Source: an uncultured Flavobacteriaceae bacterium
GTDB taxonomy: Bacteria > Bacteroidota > Bacteroidia > Flavobacteriales > Flavobacteriaceae
Assembly: GCA_937929935.1 (NCBI GenBank)
Contig: CALFUL010000008.1
Span: forward strand, 1 to 64,000
Direction: 5' to 3'
DNA length: 64,000 nucleotides
A program made the position numbers and the translations under genes. Under the pieces are notes generated by a model. It worked only from the letters and a program-made list of their open reading frames with translations, was not told the DNA's origin and made no database searches. This document shows positions 24,082 to 33,228 of this stretch, piece after piece; within the stretch, counting starts at the first letter, position 1; each line of letters opens with the position of its first letter.

Positions 24082-25665
24082 TTAGATGCCTTTTTTAGTT
24101 CTTTCATTGTCAATTACTCTGACAATGCTTAATGGGTTTGAGTTTTTCAATTCATTAGGCAATAACTTATCTGGCCAGTTTTGATAACTAAAAGGACGCA
24201 CCCATCTTTTTATAGAATGCGTACCCACCGCTGTAAAACGACTATCTGTTGAAGCAGGATACGGACCACCATGTTGCATTGAAGGGCAAACTTCAACACC
24301 AGTTGGCACCCCATTAAAAATAATACGCCCTACTCTATTTTGAAGCGCTGCTATTACATGAGGGTAATTTGCAATTTCATCAGCCTCAGAAATGATGGTT
24401 CCTGTTAATTGACCCTCTAGATTTGAAACAATCTGTTGAAGTTCTTTTGCATCTTCACATTGCACCACCATTGAAAAAGGTCCGAAAACCTCTTGGTGCA
24501 AGCCTGAGTTTTCAAGAAATGTTTTTCCTTCAACTGTAACTACTGCTTGACGTGCATGATTTACACTAACCTCTGCCCCATAATCAGCAGCAACTATTAA
24601 TCCGGCTTGATCAATAGCAGTTTGTTTATTCTTTTCGTAGGCCCCAATAATATTTGGATGCAACATGCATGAAGGTTCTATTTTTACAATTTCTTCAGAT
24701 AAAGAATTTACAAAATTAGTAAGTCCATCACTTTTTATACCCATCAATAAGCCAGGGTTTGTACAAAATTGACCTGAGCCAACAGTAATTGACCCTGCAT
24801 AGGTTTTTGCCAAATCCGTAGCTCTATTTTGCAATGCTTGCGGAAGCATGATAACAGGATTAATACTTCCCATCTCAGCAAATACAGGTATAGGTTCATC
24901 ACGTTGGGCAGCTATATCAAAAAGAGCGCGCCCTCCGGTTATGCTTCCTGTAAAACCAACTGCTTTTATGGCTGAATGTTTGACTAATTGTACCCCCACT
25001 TCAATGCCTTTAGAATTCAAATTTGAGAACACTCCGTTAGGCATTCCTGTTGCTTCGGCAGCTTTTATAATGGCTGATGCCACTAACTCGCCTGTACCAG
25101 CATGCATAGGGTGTGATTTTACAATTACGGGGCAACCAGCAGCCAATGCCGATGCTGTATCGCCACCTGCCGTAGAAAATGCCAACGGAAAATTACTTGC
25201 GCCAAAAATCACAACCGGACCTAATGGTACCTGCATTTTTCTTAAATCAACCTTAGGCATTGGTTCTCTATTAGGTTGCGCCATGTCAATAGTAGCGTCA
25301 ACCCAAGAACCCTCTTCAATTAAAGTTGCAAACGCTCTTAATTGTCCAATAGTTCTGCCTCTTTCGCCTTTTGCTCTTCCTTCTGGTAAGCCAGATTCAG
25401 CACAATACACTTGTATTAAATCATCACCTAAGTCGATGATATTATCTGCAATAGCATTTAAAAAAGTAGCTTTCTCTTTTCCTGATTTTTGATTGTACGT
25501 GATGTATGCATCTGAAGCTAAAAAAGCAGCTTCATTGATTTCTTCAACACTCGCCTCATAAAATTCAAATTCATTTTCAATATTCAATTTGGGGTTGAAT
25601 GTTTTATATGTAATTGAACCATTGGCTGACAATCGGTTTCCGATATAGTTTTTACCTGTAATCAT
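24082..25665 (-). CDS. 2-oxoglutarate semialdehyde dehydrogenase
   Basis: This 527-residue aldehyde dehydrogenase has the catalytic cysteine C301 in GSGQFCTNPG and the general base E264 in FAEMGSINP. The length and the motif around C301 fit the NADP-dependent 2,5-dioxovalerate (alpha-ketoglutaric semialdehyde) dehydrogenases, which form 2-oxoglutarate in the last step of hydroxyproline breakdown. The start overlaps the preceding DUF1272 gene by four bases, implying translational coupling. The specific substrate is inferred from the cluster. Confidence 0.88.
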   Translation of the reverse strand: MITGKNYIGNRLSANGSITYKTFNPKLNIENEFEFYEASVEEINEAAFLASDAYITYNQKSGKEKATFLNAIADNIIDLGDDLIQVYCAESGLPEGRAKGERGRTIGQLRAFATLIEEGSWVDATIDMAQPNREPMPKVDLRKMQVPLGPVVIFGASNFPLAFSTAGGDTASALAAGCPVIVKSHPMHAGTGELVASAIIKAAEATGMPNGVFSNLNSKGIEVGVQLVKHSAIKAVGFTGSITGGRALFDIAAQRDEPIPVFAEMGSINPVIMLPQALQNRATDLAKTYAGSITVGSGQFCTNPGLLMGIKSDGLTNFVNSLSEEIVKIEPSCMLHPNIIGAYEKNKQTAIDQAGLIVAADYGAEVSVNHARQAVVTVEGKTFLENSGLHQEVFGPFSMVVQCEDAKELQQIVSNLEGQLTGTIISEADEIANYPHVIAALQNRVGRIIFNGVPTGVEVCPSMQHGGPYPASTDSRFTAVGTHSIKRWVRPFSYQNWPDKLLPNELKNSNPLSIVRVIDNERTKKGI

Positions 25666-25928
25666 ATATTTTCAATTCTTTTTAAATGTGTCTCAATATC
25701 AACTGGTTTGTGAACCACTTTTGTTGAAACAGGATACTTTTCTAATAATTTTTTAGGACGGATGGGTCTCCTCGTAAAATCGCCTCCACAATTGGGACAA
25801 ACTTTTTGTAATACCTCCTCCACACAGTTTGTACAGAAGGTACACTCAAATGTACAAATCATAGCCTCATCAGAATCATAAGGCAATAATTTATTGCAAT
25901 TCTCGCATGTAGGCCTAATTTCTAACAT
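25662..25928 (-). CDS. DUF1272 zinc-ribbon protein
   Basis: The 88-residue protein carries several CxxC pairs (CENC, CTFC, CTNC, CPNC) that form a small zinc-binding domain, and it matches the DUF1272 family. It often accompanies metabolic genes but has no defined role that I know. It lies between the deaminase gene (3 bp) and the aldehyde dehydrogenase gene (4-bp overlap), so it is inside the operon. Confidence 0.85.
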   Translation of the reverse strand: MLEIRPTCENCNKLLPYDSDEAMICTFECTFCTNCVEEVLQKVCPNCGGDFTRRPIRPKKLLEKYPVSTKVVHKPVDIETHLKRIENI

Positions 25929-25931
25929 CTA

Positions 25932-26846
25932 TTATAGTGATTTGTAATCAGGTAAAGTAGGTCTTGTTTTTAAGCCGTCTTCGATAACCTTCAAGACTCG
26001 CTTACGTTCGGCACCTGAGAGATTTAACCTTGGTTTTCTAACCCTTTCAGTACCAATACCCGTGGCAACCTCTGCAAGTTTTATGTTTTGAACCAATTGC
26101 GGACTAATATCAAGCTCTAATAATGGTAAGAACCAGCGGTAAATTTTGGTAGCTTCTTCAGCACGGCCTGCTTTTACCAATTCATAAATAGCTACAGTCT
26201 CTGCCGGAAAAGCACAAACCAAACCAGCAACCCAACCATCAGCACCCATAAAAAGACTCTCTAAAGCTAAGGGATCTACTCCTGTTAAAATACTTAAGCG
26301 TTTACCAAAACGGTTTCTTAATCTACCAATATTAATGATATCTCTAGTTGACTCTTTGACCGCTATAATGTTATCAAGTTTCAATAACTCTTCAAACATA
26401 TCTACCGTAACCTCTATCTTATAATCTACAGGATTATTATAAATCATAATAGGTAAATCAGTACTTGAAGCAATCTCTTTAAAATATTGAACCGTTTCAA
26501 TGTCAGTTGATTTATAACGCATTGGCGGTAATATCATCAATGCGTTTGCGCCATTTGCTTTAGCATCAGCCACAGCTTGAATCGCAACTTTGGTTGCCTG
26601 TTCTGCAACGGTCATCACTACAGGAATCTTGCCTTCACATAATTTTACGGTTTCTCTTATAAGTGTGTTTTTTTCTTCTAATAACAAAGTACTAGCTTCT
26701 CCTAAAGACCCACCTAATACGATACCATGAACACCAGCCTCAATTTGAGCTTTTATATTTTTAGCGAACATTGCTAAATCTAGTGTATCATCTTCATTGA
26801 ACTTTGTGGTAACTGCTGGCATTACACCTTTCCAATCTACTTTCAT
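25932..26846 (-). CDS. 1-pyrroline-4-hydroxy-2-carboxylate deaminase (DapA family)
   Basis: This 304-residue TIM-barrel enzyme is of the dihydrodipicolinate synthase/N-acetylneuraminate lyase family. Y136 (IMIYNNPVDY) and the Schiff-base lysine K164 (IIAVKEST) are in place. In the hydroxyproline cluster the expected reaction is conversion of 1-pyrroline-4-hydroxy-2-carboxylate to 2-oxoglutarate semialdehyde with loss of ammonia. It is the first gene of the minus-strand operon; the promoter should lie in the 197-bp region shared with the divergent peptidase gene. Confidence 0.85.
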   Translation of the reverse strand: MKVDWKGVMPAVTTKFNEDDTLDLAMFAKNIKAQIEAGVHGIVLGGSLGEASTLLLEEKNTLIRETVKLCEGKIPVVMTVAEQATKVAIQAVADAKANGANALMILPPMRYKSTDIETVQYFKEIASSTDLPIMIYNNPVDYKIEVTVDMFEELLKLDNIIAVKESTRDIINIGRLRNRFGKRLSILTGVDPLALESLFMGADGWVAGLVCAFPAETVAIYELVKAGRAEEATKIYRWFLPLLELDISPQLVQNIKLAEVATGIGTERVRKPRLNLSGAERKRVLKVIEDGLKTRPTLPDYKSL

Positions 26847-27043
26847 TGTATTATTATTGTTATTTGAAATTATGGTTCAATTTACTTTAAAATTACTTTA
26901 TTTAACACCCTTTACTTTTTCTTTTTAATAGCATCAAATTTGTAAATTGCAATAGTTGAATACTTTTATTTAAAAGCATTAAACAAAAAATATAGCTAAA
27001 CTTTAACCGTATTTAAAAATACAACATTTAAGAACTGAATAAA

Positions 27044-28597
27044 ATGAAAAAATACATCATTCCCTTTCTAGCCCTATCGATGGCTTGTAACTCGTCGCAA
27101 AAGGCAGTAAAAGAAAAAGTAATCAAAGTAGTTTCTCCCGTTGAATATGCAAACAGCATTACGGAAGAAGAATTAAAAACGCATTTGTTTATTTATGCTT
27201 CGGATGAATTTGAAGGACGTGAAACAGGAGAACCAGGACAGAAAAAGGCAGTAGCCTATATAAAAGAATACTATGAAAAGTTAGGAATATCTGCTGCTAA
27301 AGCTGACGGAGACTATTTTCAAAATGTTCCGTTAGAAGTAAAAAAAATACCTTCAGGTTCTGCAACCATTGATGGTACAACCTACAATTTTGGAGAAGAT
27401 GTTTTATCGACCTCGTCTGTTGAAGGGTCATTCACTGATGTAGTGTATGCCGGATACGGAATTGAAGAAGGAGAATATTCTGATTATAAAAATATTGACG
27501 TTACAGGTAAATTGGTTTTGATTAAAGCTGGCGAACCAATGAATGAAGACGGAACTTATAGGTTAACCAATTCTGCTGAAAAATCAAGTTGGGGCGACGC
27601 AATTCAGTCAATGGGCAAGAGATTTGAGCTGGCTGAAAATAAAGGTGCTCGTGGGGTAATCTATTTAGATGCAACGAACTATGGTCGTTTTAAAAGTAGA
27701 TTTGACTACATGAAAAGTAATGATAGTGGTAGTATGAGTATAAAGAATGATGCAGAAGAAGACTTTTCAGTTATTTATGTGAGTCCTGCTTTTGCCAAAG
27801 CAGTTTATGCTGACTACGAAAGTAACAACACACCAAAATCATTGAATAAAACTATTGGTTTAAACATTCAAAACACAAGTGAAATGGTTGCTTCAGAAAA
27901 TGTTGCCGCGGTTATTAAGGGCTCTGAAAAGCCAGAAGAATATTTAGTTATATCATCACATTTAGATCATATAGGTGTTAACGCTGATGGTCAAATTAAT
28001 AATGGCGCTGATGATGATGGTTCAGGTACAGTAGCATTATTAGAAATCGCACAAGCCTTTAAAAAAGCAGCTGATGAAGGCAATGGCCCCAAAAGATCAG
28101 TGGTATTTTTACATGTAACTGGAGAAGAAAAAGGACTTCTAGGATCACAATATTATACAGATGTTGACCCTATTTTTCCTTTAGAAAATACAGTAGCCAA
28201 TCTAAATATTGATATGATTGGGCGTATTGATCCAAAAAGAGAAGGCGAACGCAATTATATTTATTTGATAGGGTCTGATAAGTTAAGTACTGAGTTACAT
28301 AACCTATCAGAAGAAATCAATACAAAATACATGAACATTGAATTCGATTATACCTATAATGATGAGAACGATCCTAATCGTTTTTACTATCGTAGTGACC
28401 ATTACAATTTTGCGAAGAATAATATTCCAATTATCTTTTATTTCAATGGTACACATGACGATTATCATCAGGTTGGCGATACGCCCGATAAAATTAATTA
28501 TGACTTATTAAAAAATAGGTCTCAATTGGTTTTTCATACCGCTTGGGAAGTTGCCAATAGAGAGGCAAGAATTATCGTTGACAAACCTGTAGAATAA
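27044..28597 (+). CDS. M28 family aminopeptidase lipoprotein
   Basis: The 517-residue lipoprotein (lipobox LSMAC, cysteine near residue 15) has a protease-associated domain (about 120-260) and an M28 zinc peptidase domain. Metal ligands appear in SSHLDHIG (H), GADDDGSG (D), TGEEKG (E), NIDMIGR (D) and THDDYHQVGDT (H). It should release N-terminal residues from peptides in the periplasm. It is divergent from the hydroxyproline operon and ends in a clear terminator. Confidence 0.88.
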   Translation: MKKYIIPFLALSMACNSSQKAVKEKVIKVVSPVEYANSITEEELKTHLFIYASDEFEGRETGEPGQKKAVAYIKEYYEKLGISAAKADGDYFQNVPLEVKKIPSGSATIDGTTYNFGEDVLSTSSVEGSFTDVVYAGYGIEEGEYSDYKNIDVTGKLVLIKAGEPMNEDGTYRLTNSAEKSSWGDAIQSMGKRFELAENKGARGVIYLDATNYGRFKSRFDYMKSNDSGSMSIKNDAEEDFSVIYVSPAFAKAVYADYESNNTPKSLNKTIGLNIQNTSEMVASENVAAVIKGSEKPEEYLVISSHLDHIGVNADGQINNGADDDGSGTVALLEIAQAFKKAADEGNGPKRSVVFLHVTGEEKGLLGSQYYTDVDPIFPLENTVANLNIDMIGRIDPKREGERNYIYLIGSDKLSTELHNLSEEINTKYMNIEFDYTYNDENDPNRFYYRSDHYNFAKNNIPIIFYFNGTHDDYHQVGDTPDKINYDLLKNRSQLVFHTAWEVANREARIIVDKPVE

Positions 28598-28620
28598 AAT
28601 TCTAGGACTCAAAAATATAA

Positions 28621-28650
28621 GAGCCTCTGCCGTAAAGCAGAGGCTTTTTT
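28621..28650 (+). terminator. Rho-independent terminator after M28 peptidase gene
   Basis: GCCTCTGC and GCAGAGGC form a perfect 8-bp stem with loop CGTAAA, followed by six T residues. Confidence 0.95.
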
Positions 28651-28709
28651 AATGATTCATTGAAAGTAACTTCTTAAGAATGAAAACAATACACTTTAGA
28701 TTTCCTTTA

Positions 28710-28910
28710 AAAAAAAGTCCCTGTATTTTACAACAAGGACTTTAACTTAATTAAGGGTGGAAGACCGGGTTCACCTCGCCAGAGCTTGTATTGAGCGTAG
28801 TCGAAATGCTCGGCACAGGCTTCTCACCCTACTTTTTAACTCGAAACAAAAAAAGTCCTTGTATTTTACAACAAGGACTTTAACTTAATTAAGGGTGGAA
28901 GACCGGGTTC
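28710..28910 (-). repeat. 63-bp duplication of tRNA-His 3' end and terminator
   Basis: 28710-28772 and 28848-28910 are identical except for one base (C at 28721, T at 28859). Each copy contains the last 18 bases of the tRNA-His gene, a spacer and the terminator hairpin; only the right copy is joined to the rest of the tRNA. Between them lie 75 bp that include the dispersed word TTGAGCGTAGTCGAAATG. This looks like the direct repeat left by integration at a tRNA 3' end, or like a local duplication. Confidence 0.85.
28848..28880 (-). terminator. terminator of tRNA-His
   Basis: AAGTCCTTGT (28853-28862) and ACAAGGACTT (28871-28880) form a perfect 10-bp stem with an 8-base loop. On the minus strand the stem is followed by a run of T. 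It ends the tRNA-His transcript. Confidence 0.85.
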
Positions 28911-28968
28911 GAACCGGCGACTTCTGGTACCACAAACCAGCGCTCTAACCAGCTGAGCTACAACCACC
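28893..28968 (-). tRNA. tRNA-His (GTG)
   Basis: The minus strand folds into a cloverleaf with the D-arm GCTC/GAGC, the anticodon stem CTGGT/ACCAG, loop TTGTGGT with anticodon GTG (28931-28933), and the T-arm GCCGG-TTCGAAC-CCGGT. An extra 5' G and a C discriminator, usual for tRNA-His, can be drawn. The acceptor stem GTGGTTG/CTTCCAC has two T-T mismatches at its inner end, which is unusual. The same 3' segment is duplicated at 28755-28772. CCA is not encoded. Confidence 0.9.
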
Positions 28969-29174
28969 ATTTGTAAGCGTTGGCAAAGGTAATTTTTTTT
29001 AATCGATCTTTCAAAATAAACACTCTAAAAAGATTTCAAAAAATTCAAAAACAAGCCAGTAAGGCAATCTATTGGTTTTAAAAGCCTTACATCAATATTG
29101 AACCATTTCACAACATATTTTTTCGAAAGCTAACACTAGATTGTAGATTTATACTCAACCTACAACTAGAAGTC

Positions 29175-31271
29175 ATGTCCCGACCTTCGCAACCTACACC
29201 AATTTCCATTGGCTCAATACTGAGTATCGTGTTCCTTTTTATGCTTTTTAATTGGAGCTATACTTACGGTCAAAAAGCTATTTGCGATAGTTTACGTCAT
29301 GAATTACACAGAACACATGCAAGTCTGCAATTAAATTTGCAAGACACTACGCACATTAAATCTTTAAATACGCTAGCGAAAGCAATGCGCTTTACCAAAC
29401 CTGATAGTTTATTGCTATTAGCTGAGCAGGCATTGAAGCTTAGTACCACAATTGGATACGAAAAAGGTCAAATCATTGCTTTAAATGGAAAAGGCGATTA
29501 CTTGTCTGATCAAGGAAATCATGAATTAAGCATTTCATTTTATGAAAAAGCCCTACATAAATCAAAAAAAATAAAAGATGAATACTTGGTATTATCAAGC
29601 ATGAGTCGATTGACAAATGAGTATCAATATCAAGGTAAAATTGAAGTAGCATTAAATGAGATGTTAATTGGTTTAGAAAAGGCTGATTCTTTAGGCATCA
29701 AAGAAATGCAATCAATGTACAATGAAAAAATAGGTATGCTCTATGCAAATCAAAATGATTTTGAAGAAGCGCTTACCTATCTCAAAGAATCAAAAAAAAT
29801 AAGTGATCTCATTCAAGATGAAACGCGAACGGCTTATACCATGGCAAACTTAGCTTCAGTATATGCTGACGCTAAAAAGTTTGATTATGCCATGTTTCAT
29901 ATTAATAGCTGTATTACAACGCTAGAGAGAAATGGGGTTAAGAACCAACTTGCCTTTGCCTATGAAATCAAAGGAAAGATTTATTTGAAGCAAGAAAAAT
30001 TCAAATGGGCGTCTTATTGGTATGATCAAAGTAAAGTGCTTCATGAAAAAAGTGTAGCCCATACACGAGGAAAAATTGACCTCTTAAATGGATTGGCAGA
30101 AGTGCATTTAGGTCTTAAAAAAGATAGCATCTCAAATGACTATGCCATAAAAGCATTTAACCTTTCAAAATTATTAAAGTCAAAAAAGGGCCTTAAAAAC
30201 TCATCAAAAACGCTCTACAAAATAAGCAAACAAAAGAATAATTTTGAAGAAGCGCTGAGCTACCACGAAATTTTTCAGGAATTATCAGAGACTTTATCAC
30301 TTAAAAAGGGAGAGAAAAGTTTATTAATGCTAAAGACTAAAATGGGCCATATACGGCAAAAAGAACAGTTATTAGCTGAAAACAAAAAAGCTCTTGCTCG
30401 TCAAAAAAATTATATCATCGCAGCTAGTGGTATTCTATTAGTGCTCGTTGCCATTATATTTTTGATTAAAAGAAGTGAAAAAATTCAAAAACGATTGAAC
30501 AGAGAATTAAAAGCCAGTAAAACTGAGTTAGAAAAGCATGAATTAGAATTAATAAAACTGAATAGCACTAAAGACAAACTTTTCTCAATAATTGGCCATG
30601 ACTTAAGAGGACCGATAGGCGCCTTTCAAGGACTCATTAATATGTATACAAAGGGAGAGGTTAATAAAACTGAATTCTTAGCTTTTATACCAAAACTTAA
30701 GGCAGATATTGATCATATCTTCTTTACCATGAACAATTTACTTTCATGGGGTTATAATCAAATGAAAGGTGGCACCACCACCCCAGAGAAAATTTCGTTA
30801 ACTAAGTTAGTGAATGATAGTTCACATCTCTTAGAAGAAACGGCAAATAAAAAATCGATTAAAATAGTCAATCGCGTTTCTGAGGATTTTATTGCATGGT
30901 CAGACAAAAATCAAATTGATGTTGTGATTCGTAATTTAATTAGTAACGCTTTAAAGTTTACGCCAGAAAATGGCATGGTTACCATTGAGGCTAAAGAGTT
31001 TGGAGATAAAATTGAAGTCACAATAAGAGATACAGGTGTTGGTATGGATAAAGAAATTCGTGAAAAAATATTTACTAAAAACGCCAATATTACTACCTAC
31101 GGCACCAATGATGAAAAAGGAACTGGTTTAGGCTTGACTTTATGTAAAGAAATGGTGGAGAATAATCAAGGAGAAATTTGGGTAGAAAGTGCTCCGAAAA
31201 TTGGTACAAGTTTCTTTTTCACATTACTCAAAGCAAAAAAAGAAACAAGCGTAATTAAAAAAGCAAGTTAG
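29175..31271 (+). CDS. TPR-containing sensor histidine kinase
   Basis: This 698-residue kinase has a signal/anchor segment (about 13-32), a periplasmic TPR region (about 50-375), a coiled segment, a membrane helix (about 413-432), and a cytoplasmic kinase core. The H-box is IGHDLRGPIG with the phospho-accepting histidine near residue 474, and the N, G1 and G2 boxes are NLISNALKFT, DTGVGM and GTGLGL. TPR-type kinases of this plan are frequent in Bacteroidota. No response regulator gene is adjacent, so it is an orphan here. Its end overlaps the convergent bshB1 gene by four bases. Confidence 0.88.
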   Translation: MSRPSQPTPISIGSILSIVFLFMLFNWSYTYGQKAICDSLRHELHRTHASLQLNLQDTTHIKSLNTLAKAMRFTKPDSLLLLAEQALKLSTTIGYEKGQIIALNGKGDYLSDQGNHELSISFYEKALHKSKKIKDEYLVLSSMSRLTNEYQYQGKIEVALNEMLIGLEKADSLGIKEMQSMYNEKIGMLYANQNDFEEALTYLKESKKISDLIQDETRTAYTMANLASVYADAKKFDYAMFHINSCITTLERNGVKNQLAFAYEIKGKIYLKQEKFKWASYWYDQSKVLHEKSVAHTRGKIDLLNGLAEVHLGLKKDSISNDYAIKAFNLSKLLKSKKGLKNSSKTLYKISKQKNNFEEALSYHEIFQELSETLSLKKGEKSLLMLKTKMGHIRQKEQLLAENKKALARQKNYIIAASGILLVLVAIIFLIKRSEKIQKRLNRELKASKTELEKHELELIKLNSTKDKLFSIIGHDLRGPIGAFQGLINMYTKGEVNKTEFLAFIPKLKADIDHIFFTMNNLLSWGYNQMKGGTTTPEKISLTKLVNDSSHLLEETANKKSIKIVNRVSEDFIAWSDKNQIDVVIRNLISNALKFTPENGMVTIEAKEFGDKIEVTIRDTGVGMDKEIREKIFTKNANITTYGTNDEKGTGLGLTLCKEMVENNQGEIWVESAPKIGTSFFFTLLKAKKETSVIKKAS

Positions 31272-31990
31272 ATTAAATCATTAAGCGAATCTACCGCAAC
31301 AAAGCGATCTACATTAAAACCTTCTGCATGTTCCACCCCTATCATTCTACCTAAATCACGAGCACGATAAACCACACTATCAATAAAATTTTTACTGCTT
31401 ATTGGGGTTTGAGGTTCATTACTTTTTGGATCGTAAAACTGTGAACTATACGCCTCAATAGCGTCAACTTTTTTGTTCATAAACCCAGACACATCAACAA
31501 CAAAATCAGGTGTTAGATTTTTCCATTGCATATAGTGATACACCACTTTAGGCCTCCATTTTTCTTGCTTTTCAGAAGAACCAGATAAGATGGTTTCAAT
31601 CTTAATCAATCCGCTTAAAAAGCAAGCGTCACTAACCAATTGACTCCCTTTTGGGTGGTCAATATGACGGTCATCAATAGCATTACATAAGACAATTTCT
31701 GGCTGATACTTTCTAATCATTTTAATAACCTCTAATTGATGCGCTTTGTCATTGACAAAAAAGCCATCATCAAAAGCTAAATTTTCACGAACTGCTACCC
31801 CTAATATTTCAGCCGCTTTGGCAGCTTCTTTATCTCTTATTTCTGCAGAACCTCGGGTGCCTAGCTCGCCTCTAGTTAAATCAACGATGCCCACTTTTGA
31901 ACCTTCAGCGATTTGTTTGGCAATAGTAGCACCAGCGCCTAATTCAGCATCGTCAGGATGGGCTCCAAAAACAAGAATATCTAATTTCAT
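31268..31990 (-). CDS. bshB1: bacillithiol biosynthesis deacetylase BshB1
   Basis: BshB1 removes the acetyl group from GlcNAc-malate in the second step of synthesis of bacillithiol, the low-molecular-weight thiol of Firmicutes and many Bacteroidota. The 240-residue protein has the zinc-binding motif AHPDDAELG near the N-terminus, the second ligand region RHIDHPKG, and the family-specific RGELGTRGS. Length is usual. The gene lies 36 bp downstream of a transsulfuration gene on the same strand, which links it to sulfur metabolism. Confidence 0.92.
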   Translation of the reverse strand: MKLDILVFGAHPDDAELGAGATIAKQIAEGSKVGIVDLTRGELGTRGSAEIRDKEAAKAAEILGVAVRENLAFDDGFFVNDKAHQLEVIKMIRKYQPEIVLCNAIDDRHIDHPKGSQLVSDACFLSGLIKIETILSGSSEKQEKWRPKVVYHYMQWKNLTPDFVVDVSGFMNKKVDAIEAYSSQFYDPKSNEPQTPISSKNFIDSVVYRARDLGRMIGVEHAEGFNVDRFVAVDSLNDLI

Positions 31991-32026
31991 TATACGTTTT
32001 TTAAGTTCTTCAAACCTAATGGCATC

Positions 32027-33199
32027 CTAAGTGGTAGCCACTGTTTTGCCAGATTTTACTTGAGCAATTGCATTTTCAATATCTGCGATAATATCTTCAA
32101 CCTCTTCTATCCCTACAGAAAAACGAATGAGACCGTCTTTAATACCTTGACGTTCTCTTTCTTCAGCACTCATTAAGGCATGTGACGTTTCTGCTGGCGA
32201 AATCAAAGTGCTTTCTACACCTGCCAAGCTCATGGTTGATTTTATCAAATTTAAATTTTTACGAAATTTTACAGGACAAACATCTTTTAATTCAAAAGAT
32301 AACATACCCCCAAAACCATGCATTTGTGATTTAGCCAATTCATAATCCGGATGCGATTGTAAGCCCGGATAGTAAACCTCGGCAATGGCTTTATGATTAT
32401 TTAAAAATTCAGCTACTTGTATGGCATTCTCATTATGTGCCTTTACACGCAACCCCATGGTCTTCATACTTCTTTCTAACAGCCAAACGGTATAATCACT
32501 TAAACTGCCTCCAAAATTCTTGGCGAGACTGAATATTTGGGCTATATGCACTTCAGTGGCAGCAACTGCCCCAGCGCAAATATCAGAATGGCCACCCATA
32601 TATTTAGTAGCACTATGTATGATGATATCAATGTTAAAATCTGCCGGATTCTGATTAATAGGACTCGCGAAAGTATTATCAATCATTGAAACAAGGTTGT
32701 GCTTCTTGGCCAAGCTAGCCACCATATTCAAATCAGTGATTTTCAGCAAAGGATTTGATGGCGTTTCAACGTAAATTACTTTAGTATTGTTTTTAATTTC
32801 AACTTCAAAATCTTCACGCGACAACCCTTTTGTAAACGAGTATTCAATACCGAATTTTTCAAATTCTTCTTGAATTAAATTAAAAGTACCGCCGTAAAGC
32901 GCATCTTGCAAAACAATATGGTCTCCGGCTTTTAAAAATGCCAAAAGTGCTGTACTGATAGCTGCCATACCGCTACCAAAAATCAAAGCCGCCTCAGTAT
33001 GCTCAAGCATGGCGATTTTTTTAGTCAGTGCTTCTTGATTGGGTGTATTAAAATACCTTGGATATCTTTTTACATCTACATCTTCAAACGCATAAGAAGA
33101 ACTCATAAACAAGGGCGAAATAGCTCCTTTAAACTGCTTATCTTCTACCTCGCCAACGTGCGTGCAAATAGTATTAATTCCTTTTTTGACTGAACTCAT
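32027..33199 (-). CDS. PLP-dependent transsulfuration enzyme
   Basis: This 390-residue enzyme of the Cys/Met metabolism PLP family (cystathionine gamma-synthase/lyase group) has the PLP lysine in SATKYMGGHSD and the conserved FGSGMAAIS and ETPSNPLL motifs. It either makes cystathionine or cleaves it to cysteine; sequence reading cannot decide. The start MSSVKKG at 33199 is chosen; an upstream ATG would add 25 non-conserved residues that overlap the CcsBA gene. The location next to bshB1 is compatible with cysteine supply for bacillithiol. Confidence 0.85.
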   Translation of the reverse strand: MSSVKKGINTICTHVGEVEDKQFKGAISPLFMSSSYAFEDVDVKRYPRYFNTPNQEALTKKIAMLEHTEAALIFGSGMAAISTALLAFLKAGDHIVLQDALYGGTFNLIQEEFEKFGIEYSFTKGLSREDFEVEIKNNTKVIYVETPSNPLLKITDLNMVASLAKKHNLVSMIDNTFASPINQNPADFNIDIIIHSATKYMGGHSDICAGAVAATEVHIAQIFSLAKNFGGSLSDYTVWLLERSMKTMGLRVKAHNENAIQVAEFLNNHKAIAEVYYPGLQSHPDYELAKSQMHGFGGMLSFELKDVCPVKFRKNLNLIKSTMSLAGVESTLISPAETSHALMSAEERERQGIKDGLIRFSVGIEEVEDIIADIENAIAQVKSGKTVATT

Positions 33200-33228
33200 T
33201 GCTTTAGATTTAGAATAAGTTAAAGGTA

